64,000 bases of DNA from Marivibrio halodurans. GTDB taxonomy: Bacteria > Pseudomonadota > Alphaproteobacteria > UBA8366 > Aestuariispiraceae. The notes beneath the pieces were generated by a model that saw only the letters and a program-made list of their open reading frames with translations, had not been told where the DNA came from and searched no databases. The position numbers were made by a program, and so were the translations under genes. Where the stretch lies: the NCBI RefSeq assembly GCF_017963645.1, contig NZ_JAGMWN010000003.1:310001-374000 (forward strand). Direction: 5' to 3'. Below are positions 44,127 to 53,072 of the stretch, piece after piece. Position 1 is the first letter of the stretch. Every line of letters starts with the position of its first letter.

Positions 44127-44768
44127 ATGTCGAATCGCCCTAGTTTCCTGCTCGCTGCCGCGGCGGCCGTCCTGGCGTTGATCACGGTCAATGCCACGAT
44201 GCTTCCGGCACGGGCGGCCGCCGACGGGGGGGCGGGCGACTTCATTGTCAATCTGGGCGAGCGCGCGGTCGGCGCGCTCACGGACAAGAGCATCGATCAG
44301 GGGCTTCGGCAGGAACGGTTCCGGGACCTTCTCAAGGAGGGGCTGGACCTTCGGCATATCGCGGAATTCGTCCTCGGCTCCTACCGGCGGCGCGCCAGCG
44401 ATCAGCAAATGCAGGATTTCCTGAGCCTGCTCGAGGACAATATCGTCCAGAACTATGCGCGGCGCTTCCGGAACTACAGCGGCGAGGAATTGAAGTTATT
44501 GAATGTCCGCGACGGCGGCCGCGACAGCAGCATCGTCTCGACCGAACTGTCCCAGACCGGCGGCGCGCCGCCGATTCAGGTCGATTGGCGGGTCCATGAG
44601 GTCGATGGCCAGTTCAAGGTCATCGACATCGTGGTCGAGGGAATCTCGATGATGGTCACGCAGCGGGACGAATATGTCGGCTATATGCGCAGCAATGGCG
44701 GCATCGACGCGCTGATGGACGCCTTGCGCAAGCAGAACCAGGCCCTCGAGAAACGACAGGAAGGCTAA
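44127..44768 (+). CDS. mlaC: Phospholipid-binding periplasmic protein MlaC
   Basis: Shuttles phospholipids across the periplasm between MlaA and the inner-membrane MlaFEDB complex. 213 residues with a signal peptide (cleavage near ARA-AAD), then RFRDLLKEGLDLRHIAEFVL, GSYRRRASDQQMQDFLSLLE, NYARRFRNYSGEELKLLNVR and VIDIVVEGISMMVTQRDEY. Co-transcribed with mlaA. The mlaFED genes are not in the window. Confidence 0.92.
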   Translation: MSNRPSFLLAAAAAVLALITVNATMLPARAAADGGAGDFIVNLGERAVGALTDKSIDQGLRQERFRDLLKEGLDLRHIAEFVLGSYRRRASDQQMQDFLSLLEDNIVQNYARRFRNYSGEELKLLNVRDGGRDSSIVSTELSQTGGAPPIQVDWRVHEVDGQFKVIDIVVEGISMMVTQRDEYVGYMRSNGGIDALMDALRKQNQALEKRQEG

Positions 44769-44770
44769 AG

Positions 44771-44798
44771 GCCCGGCCAGCCAAGCCCGGCCAGCCAA
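44771..44798. repeat. Two 14-bp direct repeats after mlaC
   Basis: GCCCGGCCAGCCAA occurs twice in direct succession between convergent mlaC and the DUF2390 gene. The function is unknown. Confidence 0.7.
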
Positions 44799-44834
44799 GG
44801 CCTGGGAGGACGTCGTTCCGTCCGTCCGATACCT

Positions 44835-45443
44835 CTATGCCTCGGTATCGCGGGCCGTCCCGTCGTGTCCCGCCTCCTCCGACGCGCGTGCCAAAACGCC
44901 GTCGATCGCGCCCGCGACCAAACATTCGAGACGCTCCCGGGTTTCCGCGTCGCGCGGCACCTGGGCATGGGTCAGATAGAGCGTCAGGTTGATGCGCATC
45001 AGGCCGGCGCGCTCCGCCTCGCGCCCATCGCGTCCGGGCAACCGTTCGAGGGTTCGGAACAGCATTTCCTGCTGCAAGCGTTCCGCCTCCAATTCCAAGG
45101 CTTTCACCTGCTCGCGGAACGGCGCCGCGGTCTCGGCGGAGATCGTGCCGACATCCTGCTTCAACCGGCGCCGAAGGCCCCGCAGAGGCTCCACGGCCAC
45201 CGCCCGCCAAGCACGCGCATGCTGGTCCAACGTCGCGATCGTCTCGCGCGTGGCCCGCACGCCATGCAGGCCCAGGAAACAGCAAAGCAAGAGCAGATTG
45301 ACGTCGAGCCCATGCTCGTCCTGCAGAGCGAGCGCCGCGTCCTCGACACCCCCGGCCTCATAAAGGCGCACGGAGAAACGCCACAGGGCCTCCGCCTCGC
45401 TCGCAGCCGGTCCGTTCTCCATCTCGCCCTGATCCTCCGTCAT
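44835..45443 (-). CDS. DUF2390 (TIGR02444) family protein
   Basis: 202 residues, soluble and mostly helical. ALWRFSVRLYEAGGVEDAAL followed by LQDEHGLDVNLLLLCCFLGL is the family signature. The C-terminal half is Glu/Arg-rich. No molecular function is established. ATG 45443 is chosen; the frame continues upstream to 45800 over the neighbouring small gene and is not family-like there. Confidence 0.85.
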   Translation of the reverse strand: MTEDQGEMENGPAASEAEALWRFSVRLYEAGGVEDAALALQDEHGLDVNLLLLCCFLGLHGVRATRETIATLDQHARAWRAVAVEPLRGLRRRLKQDVGTISAETAAPFREQVKALELEAERLQQEMLFRTLERLPGRDGREAERAGLMRINLTLYLTHAQVPRDAETRERLECLVAGAIDGVLARASEEAGHDGTARDTEA

Positions 45444-45638
45444 GCGGCGCACTCTCGCAGCCCGCACCGGGCCGGGCAACCGGAACGCATATCTGAACGC
45501 GATGCCGGGGAAAGTCTCTTCTACCGGCGAGACGAGCCTGATATAAAGCGGGCCGCGAGACGGCACCTTTATTCCACCGGCGCGCCGTCTTCCTATCGGA
45601 CACCATCCGGCGAACGGCGCGCCCCACGGCGATAGATC

Positions 45639-45845
45639 ATGGACGAACAGCAGGAACGCGAGATCCGCGAGCGTATCGGAGCGCTTTGGTCCGAGCATCG
45701 GGATTTGGACGACATGATCGCGCGTGTTTCCGAACGCGCGCCCTACGATCAACTCCAAATGCAGCGGATGAAGAAGCGCAAGCTCTCGATCAAGGATCAA
45801 CTCTCGCGGCTAGAGAACATGTTGATCGACGACATCATCGCCTGA
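45639..45845 (+). CDS. YdcH/DUF465 small coiled-coil protein
   Basis: 68 residues, highly charged and helical: SEHRDLDDMIARVSERAPYD then MQRMKKRKLSIKDQLSRLEN, the DUF465 pattern of a short antiparallel coiled coil. Function unknown; widespread in alphaproteobacteria. Confidence 0.88.
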   Translation: MDEQQEREIRERIGALWSEHRDLDDMIARVSERAPYDQLQMQRMKKRKLSIKDQLSRLENMLIDDIIA

Positions 45846-45895
45846 CCGCCCCGCGCGCGGCGAACCGCGTCGGAACCGGCCTTCACGCAGCCCCT

Positions 45896-46816
45896 TCAAC
45901 GCCGTGAACGGCGCAGATCCCGGTCCGCCGCGCCCAGTACCGACTCGGGTTCCGGGTCGGAGGACTCGGCATCCGCCCCCGCCACCCCCATGACGGCGGC
46001 AAGGCCAATGGTCGCGCTCAGCCGGTGATCCCCGCCGGCATGGCGGAACGGCTTCCCCAGCGCCTCGGCCAGGATCGCCCGAACGCGCGCGCCCGCCTCC
46101 TCGGGCGGCCGACCGGGCAGGATGATCGCGAACTCCCCCTCCCCCAGATAGGCCAGGACCTCGCCCGCCGCGACAGTCCGCGCCAAGACGCCGGCCACCT
46201 GGGACACCACCCCTTCCATGGCCAACCGGCCGTCGCGGCGGCGAATCTCCGGCACCTCCTCCAGATCGAGGAGGGCGAGCGTGCTGCGTCCCCTCTCGCG
46301 CCGGTCGATGCTCTGCATATGCGCGATTTCATGCAAGAGGCCACCCCGGTCACGCAGTCCTGTGAGGGAATCGGTCTCCACCTCCCGCTCCAGCCGGTCG
46401 ATCCGGTGCGCGGCCGCCTGCAAGGCTTCGTTCAGATGCGCCACTTCCTCGCTCAACTGCCACAGGGCATGCGCCACGGCCGGTGTCAGGCTTTCCGGGT
46501 CGAGCCCATGGATCGATGCGACATCATGCAGGTCCGCATGGGGATCAGTATCCTCGCCCTCGCCCCGGTCGCTCGTCCTGGGCGCGATGCGCGACGCCTC
46601 GCGATAGGCGTCGGCCGGGCCGTCCCCCGCCTCGCCGGGCGCCTCGCGGTCGATGCGCGCGCGCCAGAGATCGAAGGCATCGGCCTCCCGGTCCCCCGGC
46701 GTACGGGCATTGGGCGCGCGCGTATCGGTGGCCGCCGCCGGCTGGACGCGTACCGGCCCCGTCTCCGTCCGGGGGACGGATCGATTGCGCACGAAATTGG
46801 TCTCGTCGGTCTTCAT
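45896..46816 (-). CDS. GGDEF-like protein with degenerate active site
   Basis: 306 residues. The first 100 residues are disordered, then a helical region (about 105-145) and a GGDEF-like domain: [40 protein letters not shown] and [20 protein letters not shown]. The active-site loop reads GEGEF instead of GG(D/E)EF and the metal-binding Asp-containing DID(H/F)FK motif is replaced by DLEEVPE, so cyclase activity is unlikely. It may bind nucleotides or act as a scaffold. Divergent from purE. Confidence 0.8.
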   Translation of the reverse strand: MKTDETNFVRNRSVPRTETGPVRVQPAAATDTRAPNARTPGDREADAFDLWRARIDREAPGEAGDGPADAYREASRIAPRTSDRGEGEDTDPHADLHDVASIHGLDPESLTPAVAHALWQLSEEVAHLNEALQAAAHRIDRLEREVETDSLTGLRDRGGLLHEIAHMQSIDRRERGRSTLALLDLEEVPEIRRRDGRLAMEGVVSQVAGVLARTVAAGEVLAYLGEGEFAIILPGRPPEEAGARVRAILAEALGKPFRHAGGDHRLSATIGLAAVMGVAGADAESSDPEPESVLGAADRDLRRSRR

Positions 46817-46848
46817 GACGGTGACAGTCTATGCCGGAATCGCGCGGC

Positions 46849-46876
46849 TTGCACGGGCATGGCGCATTCCTATACT
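46849..46876 (+). promoter_or_regulatory. Sigma-70 promoter of purEK
   Basis: TTGCAC (46849-46854) and TATACT (46871-46876) are 16 bp apart, about 75 bp upstream of the purE start codon. Confidence 0.5.
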
Positions 46877-46951
46877 CCCCCCTCCTCCGGCGTCGGCGCG
46901 GTCCCGAAGGCCACGCGGCGCGCAGCGATCAGGAAAAGGATCGACGGGACG

Positions 46952-47470
46952 ATGGCCAACACTCCCTCCTCCGACAGCCCACTGGTGGGCGTCATCATGG
47001 GCAGCCAGTCCGACTGGCCCACCATGCGCCATGCGACGGAGACGCTGGACGCCCTCGGCGTGCCGTACGAGGCGCGCATCGTCTCCGCCCATCGCACACC
47101 GACCCGTCTCGTGCACTATGCGGAGACGGCGCGCGGCCGCGGCCTCAAGATCATCATCGCGGGCGCCGGCGGGGCCGCGCACCTGCCGGGCATGGTGGCG
47201 GCCATGACACCGCTGCCGGTCTTCGGCGTGCCGATCCAGTCCAAGGCGCTGAACGGCCAGGACAGCCTGCTTTCCATCGTGCAGATGCCGGCGGGCGTAC
47301 CGGTCGGCACATTGGCGATCGGGCGGTCGGGCGCGGTCAACGCGGCGCTCCTCGCGGCAGGGGTCATCGCGCTGATGGACAAGCGGGTGGCCCACGCGCT
47401 CGACGATTGGCGCACCCGCCAGACCGACGCGGTCGCCGAAACGCCGGTCGATCAAGGCGACGTCGGCTGA
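46952..47470 (+). CDS. purE: N5-carboxyaminoimidazole ribonucleotide mutase PurE
   Basis: Moves the carboxyl group of N5-CAIR to form CAIR in purine synthesis. 172 residues: [20 protein letters not shown] (nucleotide-binding), [20 protein letters not shown] with the catalytic His, [20 protein letters not shown] and [20 protein letters not shown]. Followed by purK after 10 bp. Confidence 0.97.
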   Translation: MANTPSSDSPLVGVIMGSQSDWPTMRHATETLDALGVPYEARIVSAHRTPTRLVHYAETARGRGLKIIIAGAGGAAHLPGMVAAMTPLPVFGVPIQSKALNGQDSLLSIVQMPAGVPVGTLAIGRSGAVNAALLAAGVIALMDKRVAHALDDWRTRQTDAVAETPVDQGDVG

Positions 47471-47480
47471 AGGCGGCGCG

Positions 47481-48590
47481 ATGATGAATGCACGGGAACA
47501 TGAGATGACGATCGATCCGGGCGCCACCATCGGCATCCTGGGCGGCGGACAACTCGGCCGCATGCTGGCGCTGGCCGCCGCGCGGCTGGGCTATCGCTGC
47601 CGTGTCTACGACCCGGCGGAACAGTGTCCGGCGGGCGATGTCGCCCCGCATGTCTCGGCCGGCTGGGACGACGAGGACGCGCTGGCGGCCTTCGCGGCGG
47701 CGGTCGATGTTGTGACCCTGGAGTTCGAGAACGTACCGGTCGCGGCCGTCGCCTTCCTGGCGACCCGCGTGCCCGTGCGCCCCGGCGCCGGGGCGCTGGA
47801 GGTCGCGCAGGATCGCGCGGTGGAGAAGGATTTCCTCAACCGCGCGGGCGTCGAGACCGCCCCCTGGGCGACGGTCGAAAGCCTGGAGGATTTGCATGAA
47901 GCGCTGGATAGGCTCGGCCGGCCGGCCGTGTTGAAGACCGCGCGCTTCGGCTATGACGGCAAGGGGCAGGCGGTGATCCGCGACGGCGACGATCCGGCGG
48001 CGGCCTGGGCGGCGGTGGGGGAACAGCGCTGCGTCCTCGAAGGCTTCGTCGATTTCATGGTGGAGGTCTCCGTCCTCGCCGCGCGCACGGCCGGGGGCGC
48101 GATCGCCTGTTTCGAGCCGGTGGAGAACCGGCATCGCGACGGCATCCTGCACAAGACGCGCATTCCCGCCCCGATCACCCCGGACGTGGCCGAGCGCGCG
48201 GTGGAGGTCGCCTGCCGCGCGGTCTCGCGCATGGATTATGTCGGGCTGCTGGCGGTGGAGATGTTCGTCATGCCCGACGGCCGCATCCTGGCCAACGAGA
48301 TCGCGCCGCGCCCGCACAATTCCGGCCATTGGACCATCGACGGCGCCGCCACCAGCCAGTTCGAGCAGACGGTGCGCGCCATCTGCGGCCAGCCGCTGGG
48401 CGACACCGGGCGCCTGGGCGCGGCGGAGATGACGAACCTGATCGGGGCGGAGGTCGAGGACTGGCCCGCGCTCCTGGCGGAGCCCGGTGCGCGCCTGCAT
48501 CTCTATGGCAAGGCGGAAACCCGGCCCGGGCGCAAGATGGGCCATGTCACCCGCGTCTGGCCCGGCCGCGACGCGCCGCCGGAAGACTGA
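47481..48590 (+). CDS. purK: N5-carboxyaminoimidazole ribonucleotide synthase PurK
   Basis: Uses ATP and bicarbonate to make N5-CAIR, the substrate of PurE. 369 residues with an ATP-grasp fold: IGILGGGQLGRMLALAAARL, VLKTARFGYDGKGQAVIRDG, ANEIAPRPHNSGHWTIDGAA and EMTNLIGAEVEDW. The start may be ATG 47481, 47484 or 47505. Confidence 0.96.
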   Translation: MMNAREHEMTIDPGATIGILGGGQLGRMLALAAARLGYRCRVYDPAEQCPAGDVAPHVSAGWDDEDALAAFAAAVDVVTLEFENVPVAAVAFLATRVPVRPGAGALEVAQDRAVEKDFLNRAGVETAPWATVESLEDLHEALDRLGRPAVLKTARFGYDGKGQAVIRDGDDPAAAWAAVGEQRCVLEGFVDFMVEVSVLAARTAGGAIACFEPVENRHRDGILHKTRIPAPITPDVAERAVEVACRAVSRMDYVGLLAVEMFVMPDGRILANEIAPRPHNSGHWTIDGAATSQFEQTVRAICGQPLGDTGRLGAAEMTNLIGAEVEDWPALLAEPGARLHLYGKAETRPGRKMGHVTRVWPGRDAPPED

Positions 48591-48608
48591 CCCACGCGGC
48601 CCATCGGC

Positions 48609-48953
48609 TTAGAGCGCCCAGCGCACGGCGCTCACCAGGAAGGCGACGACCGCCAGCAGCGGCAGCGCCGCGATCAGCGACGCCCCGAAATAATGCCGGC
48701 GCTTATGCAGCGGCATGGCCAGCGTCGCCCCCGCCAGCGACAGCACCGGATAGAGCAGGCCCGCATCCGTCATCATCGACGGCGGGTCGCCCACATTGTC
48801 CCAGAGCAGCAGGATCGCGATCCACATTAACGCGGTCAGCGGCGCGATCGCCGCCGCGCAGACCAGGATCACGTTGCGCGCGCGCAATTGCTCCTCGACC
48901 CTCGGGTCGGCCTTGCGGGCGTCGCGAAGCTCTTGCTTGAAGTGATTGAACAT
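48609..48953 (-). CDS. Small hypothetical membrane protein
   Basis: 114 residues: a charged N-terminus (MFNHFKQELRDARKADPRVE) followed by three hydrophobic segments (about 26-48, 63-77 and 91-110). No family recognised. Convergent with purK. Confidence 0.65.
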   Translation of the reverse strand: MFNHFKQELRDARKADPRVEEQLRARNVILVCAAAIAPLTALMWIAILLLWDNVGDPPSMMTDAGLLYPVLSLAGATLAMPLHKRRHYFGASLIAALPLLAVVAFLVSAVRWAL

Positions 48954-49003
48954 CGCGGGCGCCCCCACCCTCCGTCGATGCGCGGCCGCCCGTGCGGGTC
49001 CGC

Positions 49004-49711
49004 TCAGCCGCGCGTCGCGCGCGCCGGCCAGAAGGTACGGAACGCCTTCAGGCGGCGCGGCACGAAGGTCGCGACCGCGCCGACCTTACGCGCCCGCTTC
49101 GTGATCTTCGGGATCGCCATCACATTGCCGATGCGCCGGTCGAGGAAGCCGCGCGTCTCCTCGAAACCCTCCGATCGATCGTCCAACCACACGATCAGCG
49201 TCGAGGAATAGACGCCCGCCAGCAGCCCGCGCTTGGAATAGAAGTTCCAGTCGGTCGAGCGATCGCCGCAGGCGAACCAGATATCGTCCACCGTGCGATA
49301 GAGCAGTTCCGCCGCCAACGCCGCGTTGCGCGGCAGGGCGAGGAAGCTGAGCGCGGATCGCACCGCCTCCCGGTCGCCGGCATTCTGCTCGAATCGGGTC
49401 ATGACGGCATGGGCGATCCGGTCGCGGATGCGCATCTCCTCCAGGCCGTCGGCGTCGAGCTGCGCCATCATCCGCCGGTCGGCCCAGCGGCTGTGCCAGT
49501 TGATCAGATCGCGCGCGCCGCCGGGGAACAGGGCACGCGCCGTCTCCGCCGCCATGTCGCAATCCGCCGCCGCGCGGTCGAGCGCCGCATTGCCCCAGCC
49601 GTCGAACGGCACATGGGTCAGCACCGCCGCGACCAGCCGGTCGCGGGCGGCGTCGATGTCCATATCCATCCCGGCATCCATGGCGGCCTCCTCCTCGGTG
49701 CTAGGCGGCAT
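49004..49711 (-). CDS. COQ9-family ubiquinone biosynthesis protein
   Basis: 235 residues. The C-terminal half shows the COQ9 pattern: LSFLALPRNAALAAELLYRT followed by VDDIWFACGDRSTDWNFYSK and RGLLAGVYSSTLIVWLDDRS. The N-terminal half is a TetR-like helical domain (AAVLTHVPFDGWGNAALDRA). COQ9 binds lipids and assists the COQ7 hydroxylase. The start codon overlaps the end of def by 11 bp, so the two are coupled. Confidence 0.88.
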   Translation of the reverse strand: MPPSTEEEAAMDAGMDMDIDAARDRLVAAVLTHVPFDGWGNAALDRAAADCDMAAETARALFPGGARDLINWHSRWADRRMMAQLDADGLEEMRIRDRIAHAVMTRFEQNAGDREAVRSALSFLALPRNAALAAELLYRTVDDIWFACGDRSTDWNFYSKRGLLAGVYSSTLIVWLDDRSEGFEETRGFLDRRIGNVMAIPKITKRARKVGAVATFVPRRLKAFRTFWPARATRG

Positions 49712-50321
49712 CGGTCTCCCCTTCGTCTCGCGGTTCAGTCCCCGCGTCCGGCGTTCCAGGCGCGGCGGCCTCCGGCAGCCCCATCAGGCGGCGCGCCTTC
49801 TCCGGCGGGCCGTGGCGCATCTCGTCGGCGAACATCAGCAAGGATAGATCGTCCATCCGCTGGGGATAGAGGATACCGTCCAGATGATCGCATTCATGTT
49901 GCAGCACGCGGGCGTGGAAGCCCGCCACCTCGCGTTCGATCCGCTCCCCCTCCGGCGTTTGCGCGTCGAGACGAACCCACGTCGCGCGCGGCACCAGCCC
50001 GACCAGCCCGGGAACGGAAAGGCACCCCTCCCAATCATAGGCGATATCGTCGCCGAGCGGCGTCACCACCGGATTGATCAACGCCGTCAGCGGCACCGGG
50101 TCGACGACCCCGCGCCGCCGCGACGCCTCCACGAAATAGACGACGACGCGCAAGGGCACATGCACCTGCGGCGCGGCGAGGCCGGTGCCGTCCGCGTCCG
50201 CCATCGTCGCCACCATGTCGCGGACAAGGGCCGCGATATCGGCCGCGCGCGGGTCCGCGACCGGGTCGGCGACCCGCCGCAACACCGGATGCCCCATGCG
50301 CGCGATCTTCAGAATGGCCAT
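49701..50321 (-). CDS. def: Peptide deformylase
   Basis: Removes the formyl group from nascent proteins. 206 residues with all three motifs: GTGLAAPQVHVPLRVVVYF (motif 1), DWEGCLSVPGLVGLVPR (motif 2, metal-binding Cys) and RVLQHECDHLDGILYPQRM (motif 3, metal-binding His pair and catalytic Glu). The C-terminal 25 residues are a disordered acidic tail. ATG 50321 gives the conserved start MAILKIARMGHPVLR. Confidence 0.95.
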   Translation of the reverse strand: MAILKIARMGHPVLRRVADPVADPRAADIAALVRDMVATMADADGTGLAAPQVHVPLRVVVYFVEASRRRGVVDPVPLTALINPVVTPLGDDIAYDWEGCLSVPGLVGLVPRATWVRLDAQTPEGERIEREVAGFHARVLQHECDHLDGILYPQRMDDLSLLMFADEMRHGPPEKARRLMGLPEAAAPGTPDAGTEPRDEGETDAA

Positions 50322-50839
50322 GGCCGCATAATGCGGCCCGCGCCCGGCGTCGTCAAAGGCCCGCGCCGTCAAAAGCCGGCGTCGTCAATGGCCCCGCCGT
50401 CGGAGGTGCCGTCGCCAGAGGTGCCGTCGCCAGAGGCCGCGTCGCGCGCCGCCGCCAGGCACCGCCGGAATGGCCTTCGGCCCGGCCGACGCCGCCGCCC
50501 GCGCGACTGTGTCATGCTGGTCCGTCAGCACCTCCAGCTTATCGACGCGGTTGCGGCCGCAGAAGATGAGATCGTCCGACATCCTGGCGCCAATTCGGGG
50601 GTGGGAAGGCTGCGCGGACACGAAGCCTACGAGATCTTCCGTGTAATTGTCATCCACGACCGACCGACGCGGGCAGACCACGCGATCGCCGGGGCGCGGG
50701 GAAAAACCGCCGCGATTGCCCTTCACAAAGGGGGAATCGGGTGCTATAAGCCGCGCCAGTCGATGGGCAGGGGCCCATCGGGTGGAGGTGTATTTCGCCT
50801 TCGCCGGTAGACACAAACCGAAAGGTCGGGTGAAAAACC
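50322..50839. other. 518-bp region upstream of rpsU
   Basis: The minus-strand frame from about 50582 leftward could encode some 65 residues (MSDDLIFCGRNRVDKLEVLT and so on) ending in an Arg/Trp-rich repeat, which comes from a short tandem DNA repeat near 50405-50435; I do not consider it a supported gene. The right-hand part holds the rpsU promoter and leader. Confidence 0.4.
50722..50750 (+). promoter_or_regulatory. Sigma-70 promoter of rpsU
   Basis: TTCACA (50722-50727) and TATAAG (50745-50750) are 17 bp apart. Transcription would start near 50757 and give a leader of about 83 nt, which contains the small hairpin GGGCAGGGGCCC. Confidence 0.5.
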
Positions 50840-51043
50840 GTGCAAGTCATCGTTCGTGACAACAATGTCGATCAGGCGCTGCGTGCTCTCAAGAAGAAGA
50901 TGCAGCGTGAGGGCGTCTTCCGTGAGATGAAGCTCCGTCGGCATTTCGAGAAGCCTTCCGAGAAGAAGGCGCGCGAACGGGCCGAAGCCGTGCGCCGGCA
51001 TCGCAAGCTGCTGCGCAAGCGCCTTGAGCGCGAGGGCTTCTAA
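50840..51043 (+). CDS. rpsU: Small ribosomal subunit protein bS21
   Basis: 67 residues, strongly basic: [20 protein letters not shown] then [20 protein letters not shown], the S21 family pattern. S21 sits near the anti-Shine-Dalgarno region of 16S rRNA and assists initiation. The start is GTG 50840, with an upstream GGTCGGG element as a rather poor ribosome binding site. Confidence 0.96.
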   Translation: MQVIVRDNNVDQALRALKKKMQREGVFREMKLRRHFEKPSEKKARERAEAVRRHRKLLRKRLEREGF

Positions 51044-51090
51044 AGCCGCCCAACGATACCGATCGGCGCCTACCGGCGCGGGTCACGAGG

Positions 51091-51122
51091 ACGCTCCCGA
51101 ACCGATGGTCGGGGGCGTTTTT
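51091..51122 (+). terminator. Rho-independent terminator of rpsU
   Basis: ACGCTCCCGAACC (51091-51103) pairs, with one mismatch and one bulge, with GGTCGGGGGCGT (51107-51118) and is followed by a run of T (to 51122). Confidence 0.8.
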
Positions 51123-51196
51123 CGTTGGAGGACGCTCTATTGCCGTCTCTATTGCCACCGCCGAAACCGGGGCACGCTTCCGGCCCGTAAAATGAC

Positions 51197-52421
51197 CTAC
51201 CGGAAAAAGACATCGATCAAATCCCTGGCTTCCCGCGCGCGCCGCGCCCAAGAATGGCGGCCTTCATAACTGGCCATGACAGCCGCTTGCCGGTCGTCGA
51301 GACCGGGCAGATTCGATGCCTCCGCGATTCGATCGTCATCCGCACCATCGCCCCGCAAGTCGAAGGCCAACGGCGGATCGTCCGTGCCGATCGGATTACA
51401 GAAATCGGTTGGCGTCGCGAAGGGAAGACATCCGTTGGCAAGCCCGTAGGTCAGGCGCGGGTGCCCCCCCCGTCTTGAAAACGGCCACCGGGTTCAGCAG
51501 GAAACGATAGCGCCGCATCACCTCCACGCCACGCGCCCAGGAGGTACGGCCATGCATGCGATGCCTCCCCAGGCGGGCGGCCGCCCCCCGGTCGACCGTC
51601 CCGAAGATTTCCACGCGATGCGACGTGATCCGTTCGAGAATTTCAAGGCGGCGATGCTGATGGATATAGGTTTCCATGCGTGCCACGATCCCTTCGAGCG
51701 CCTTTGACGGGATATCGACCCCATCCTCGGCACATTGCTCCGTCAGGATCTGATAGGAATAACGCCCGCAACCCGGTTTCAGGCAGGCCCGCATCGCGCG
51801 GTCGACACTGTCGCGCAGGCCCGCATCAACCGCGGTTTCCCTTAACCATTCCTCATAAGGCGGCGGTTCCGAGACGTCGCCAACGAAAACGGGGCCGATC
51901 AATCGTTCGCTTGCCTTGGGCAGGTCGGGAACGGATCGCGGGCCGCCGTGAGCGAAGAAACGAACGCCCTTACGCGCCAAGCCCTGCTTTTCCATGAAGC
52001 CGTGATGTTGGGAATCGACAACCGTGACGAAACTGTTCGCCGGCGCGGCGCGCAACCGACCGGCGTGCCGCGCCGGCTCGTCAATCATCAATGTCCATAA
52101 CGGAATGCCATAACGTTCGGCGAAACTGATGGTGCGCCCGCCTTCACGCGCGACCGGCGGCAGGAAATTACCGTTGCAGGACAAGATAAGCCTAGGGCCG
52201 GGCCAATGGATCAAATCCTGGAGAACGCCCTGCATGTCCTTCAGCATTTCCTGCCCCGTATTACGGGCCGTATAGCTCATGGCGTGAATACCGACCCGCC
52301 GTAATTCTCCAGCAAAATCAGCCCACATCTCATTGATTGGGCGATAGGGCCACGCGGGACTGACAAGGATGACCGCCGGGGAGTTCACCATCATAAGATG
52401 CTTTATATAGGGTTGCATCAT
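51197..52421 (-). pseudogene. CgeB-like glycosyltransferase, frameshifted at a C8 tract
   Basis: The first frame (52421 down to 51472, stop at 51396) reads VILVSPAWPYRPINEMWADF, SCNGNFLPPVAREGG and SFVTVVDSQHHGFMEKQGLA and reaches RRYRFLLNPVAVFKTGG, where it meets eight G on the coding strand (51464-51471). In the next frame the protein continues GHPRLTYGLANGCLPFATPT and, after about 90 residues, SYEGRHSWARRAREARDLID to a TAG at 51197-51199. That second part is the C-terminal helix block expected of CgeB-type glycosyltransferases. With seven G the gene would be whole (about 405 residues). The product would attach sugars to a protein or surface polymer. The start is uncertain: ATG 52421, 52418 or 52391-52394, or GTG 52433. 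Confidence 0.75.
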
Positions 52422-52591
52422 ATAAAAATACACTCATTTTGAGCATGCCTTGTCTAAGAATGGGCCCCACTTCATTCGAAGTACCGCGCCGAAGCCCCGG
52501 CGGTATCGTAAATGGCGCTTTCGCGACAGCCGGGCGCGCGCAACTCTGCTGCCATCCGCGCGTCACCGTTTCGCGAAAGGCAGAACGCCCC

Positions 52592-53038
52592 ATGGCGACG
52601 AAGAGCACGAAGACCCCCTGGATGCCGCCGGACGAATTCGGCCGGCAATTGCCGAACGGTCTGGGTATCAATCTGTTGGTTCGGAATGTCGCGGCCTCGG
52701 TCGGGTTCGCCACCCATGTGCTGGGCGCGGAAAGCACCTATGACGACGAGGATTTCGCCTATCTCACCCTGCCCGCGATCGGCGCCGCCTGGATGCTGCA
52801 TGCCGATCACAGCTATTCGGACAACCGGATGAGCGGCCTCGTCCGCTCCGTCCAGGGGCGCGGCGTGGGGGCGGAATTCCGGCTCCATGGCCTCGACCCC
52901 GATGGGTGCGAGGCACGCGCGCGGGAATGGGGCTATCAATTGCTGGACGGCAGCACCGACAAGCCGCACGGCCTGCGCGAATGCTATATCTTCGATCCGG
53001 ACTGGTATCTGTGGGTGCCCTGCCGCGCGCTCGACTGA
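52592..53038 (+). CDS. VOC-superfamily (glyoxalase-like) protein
   Basis: 148 residues: NGLGINLLVRNVAASVGFAT, LGAESTYDDEDFAYLTLPAI and HGLRECYIFDPDWYLWVPCR, the paired beta-alpha-beta VOC fold with a terminal metal-ligand region. Such proteins are dioxygenases, isomerases or binding proteins; the substrate is unknown. Start ATG 52592 begins MATKSTKTPWMPP; the upstream open frame to 52439 is not conserved-looking. Confidence 0.82.
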   Translation: MATKSTKTPWMPPDEFGRQLPNGLGINLLVRNVAASVGFATHVLGAESTYDDEDFAYLTLPAIGAAWMLHADHSYSDNRMSGLVRSVQGRGVGAEFRLHGLDPDGCEARAREWGYQLLDGSTDKPHGLRECYIFDPDWYLWVPCRALD

Positions 53039-53072
53039 TCCGCGCCGATGGCAAGCGGAGACGGGGGCAACC

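Noticed and set aside
50385-50816. 143-codon minus-strand frame upstream of rpsU
   Set aside because: Overlaps the rpsU promoter, has an Arg/Trp repeat derived from a short tandem DNA repeat, and no recognisable domain.
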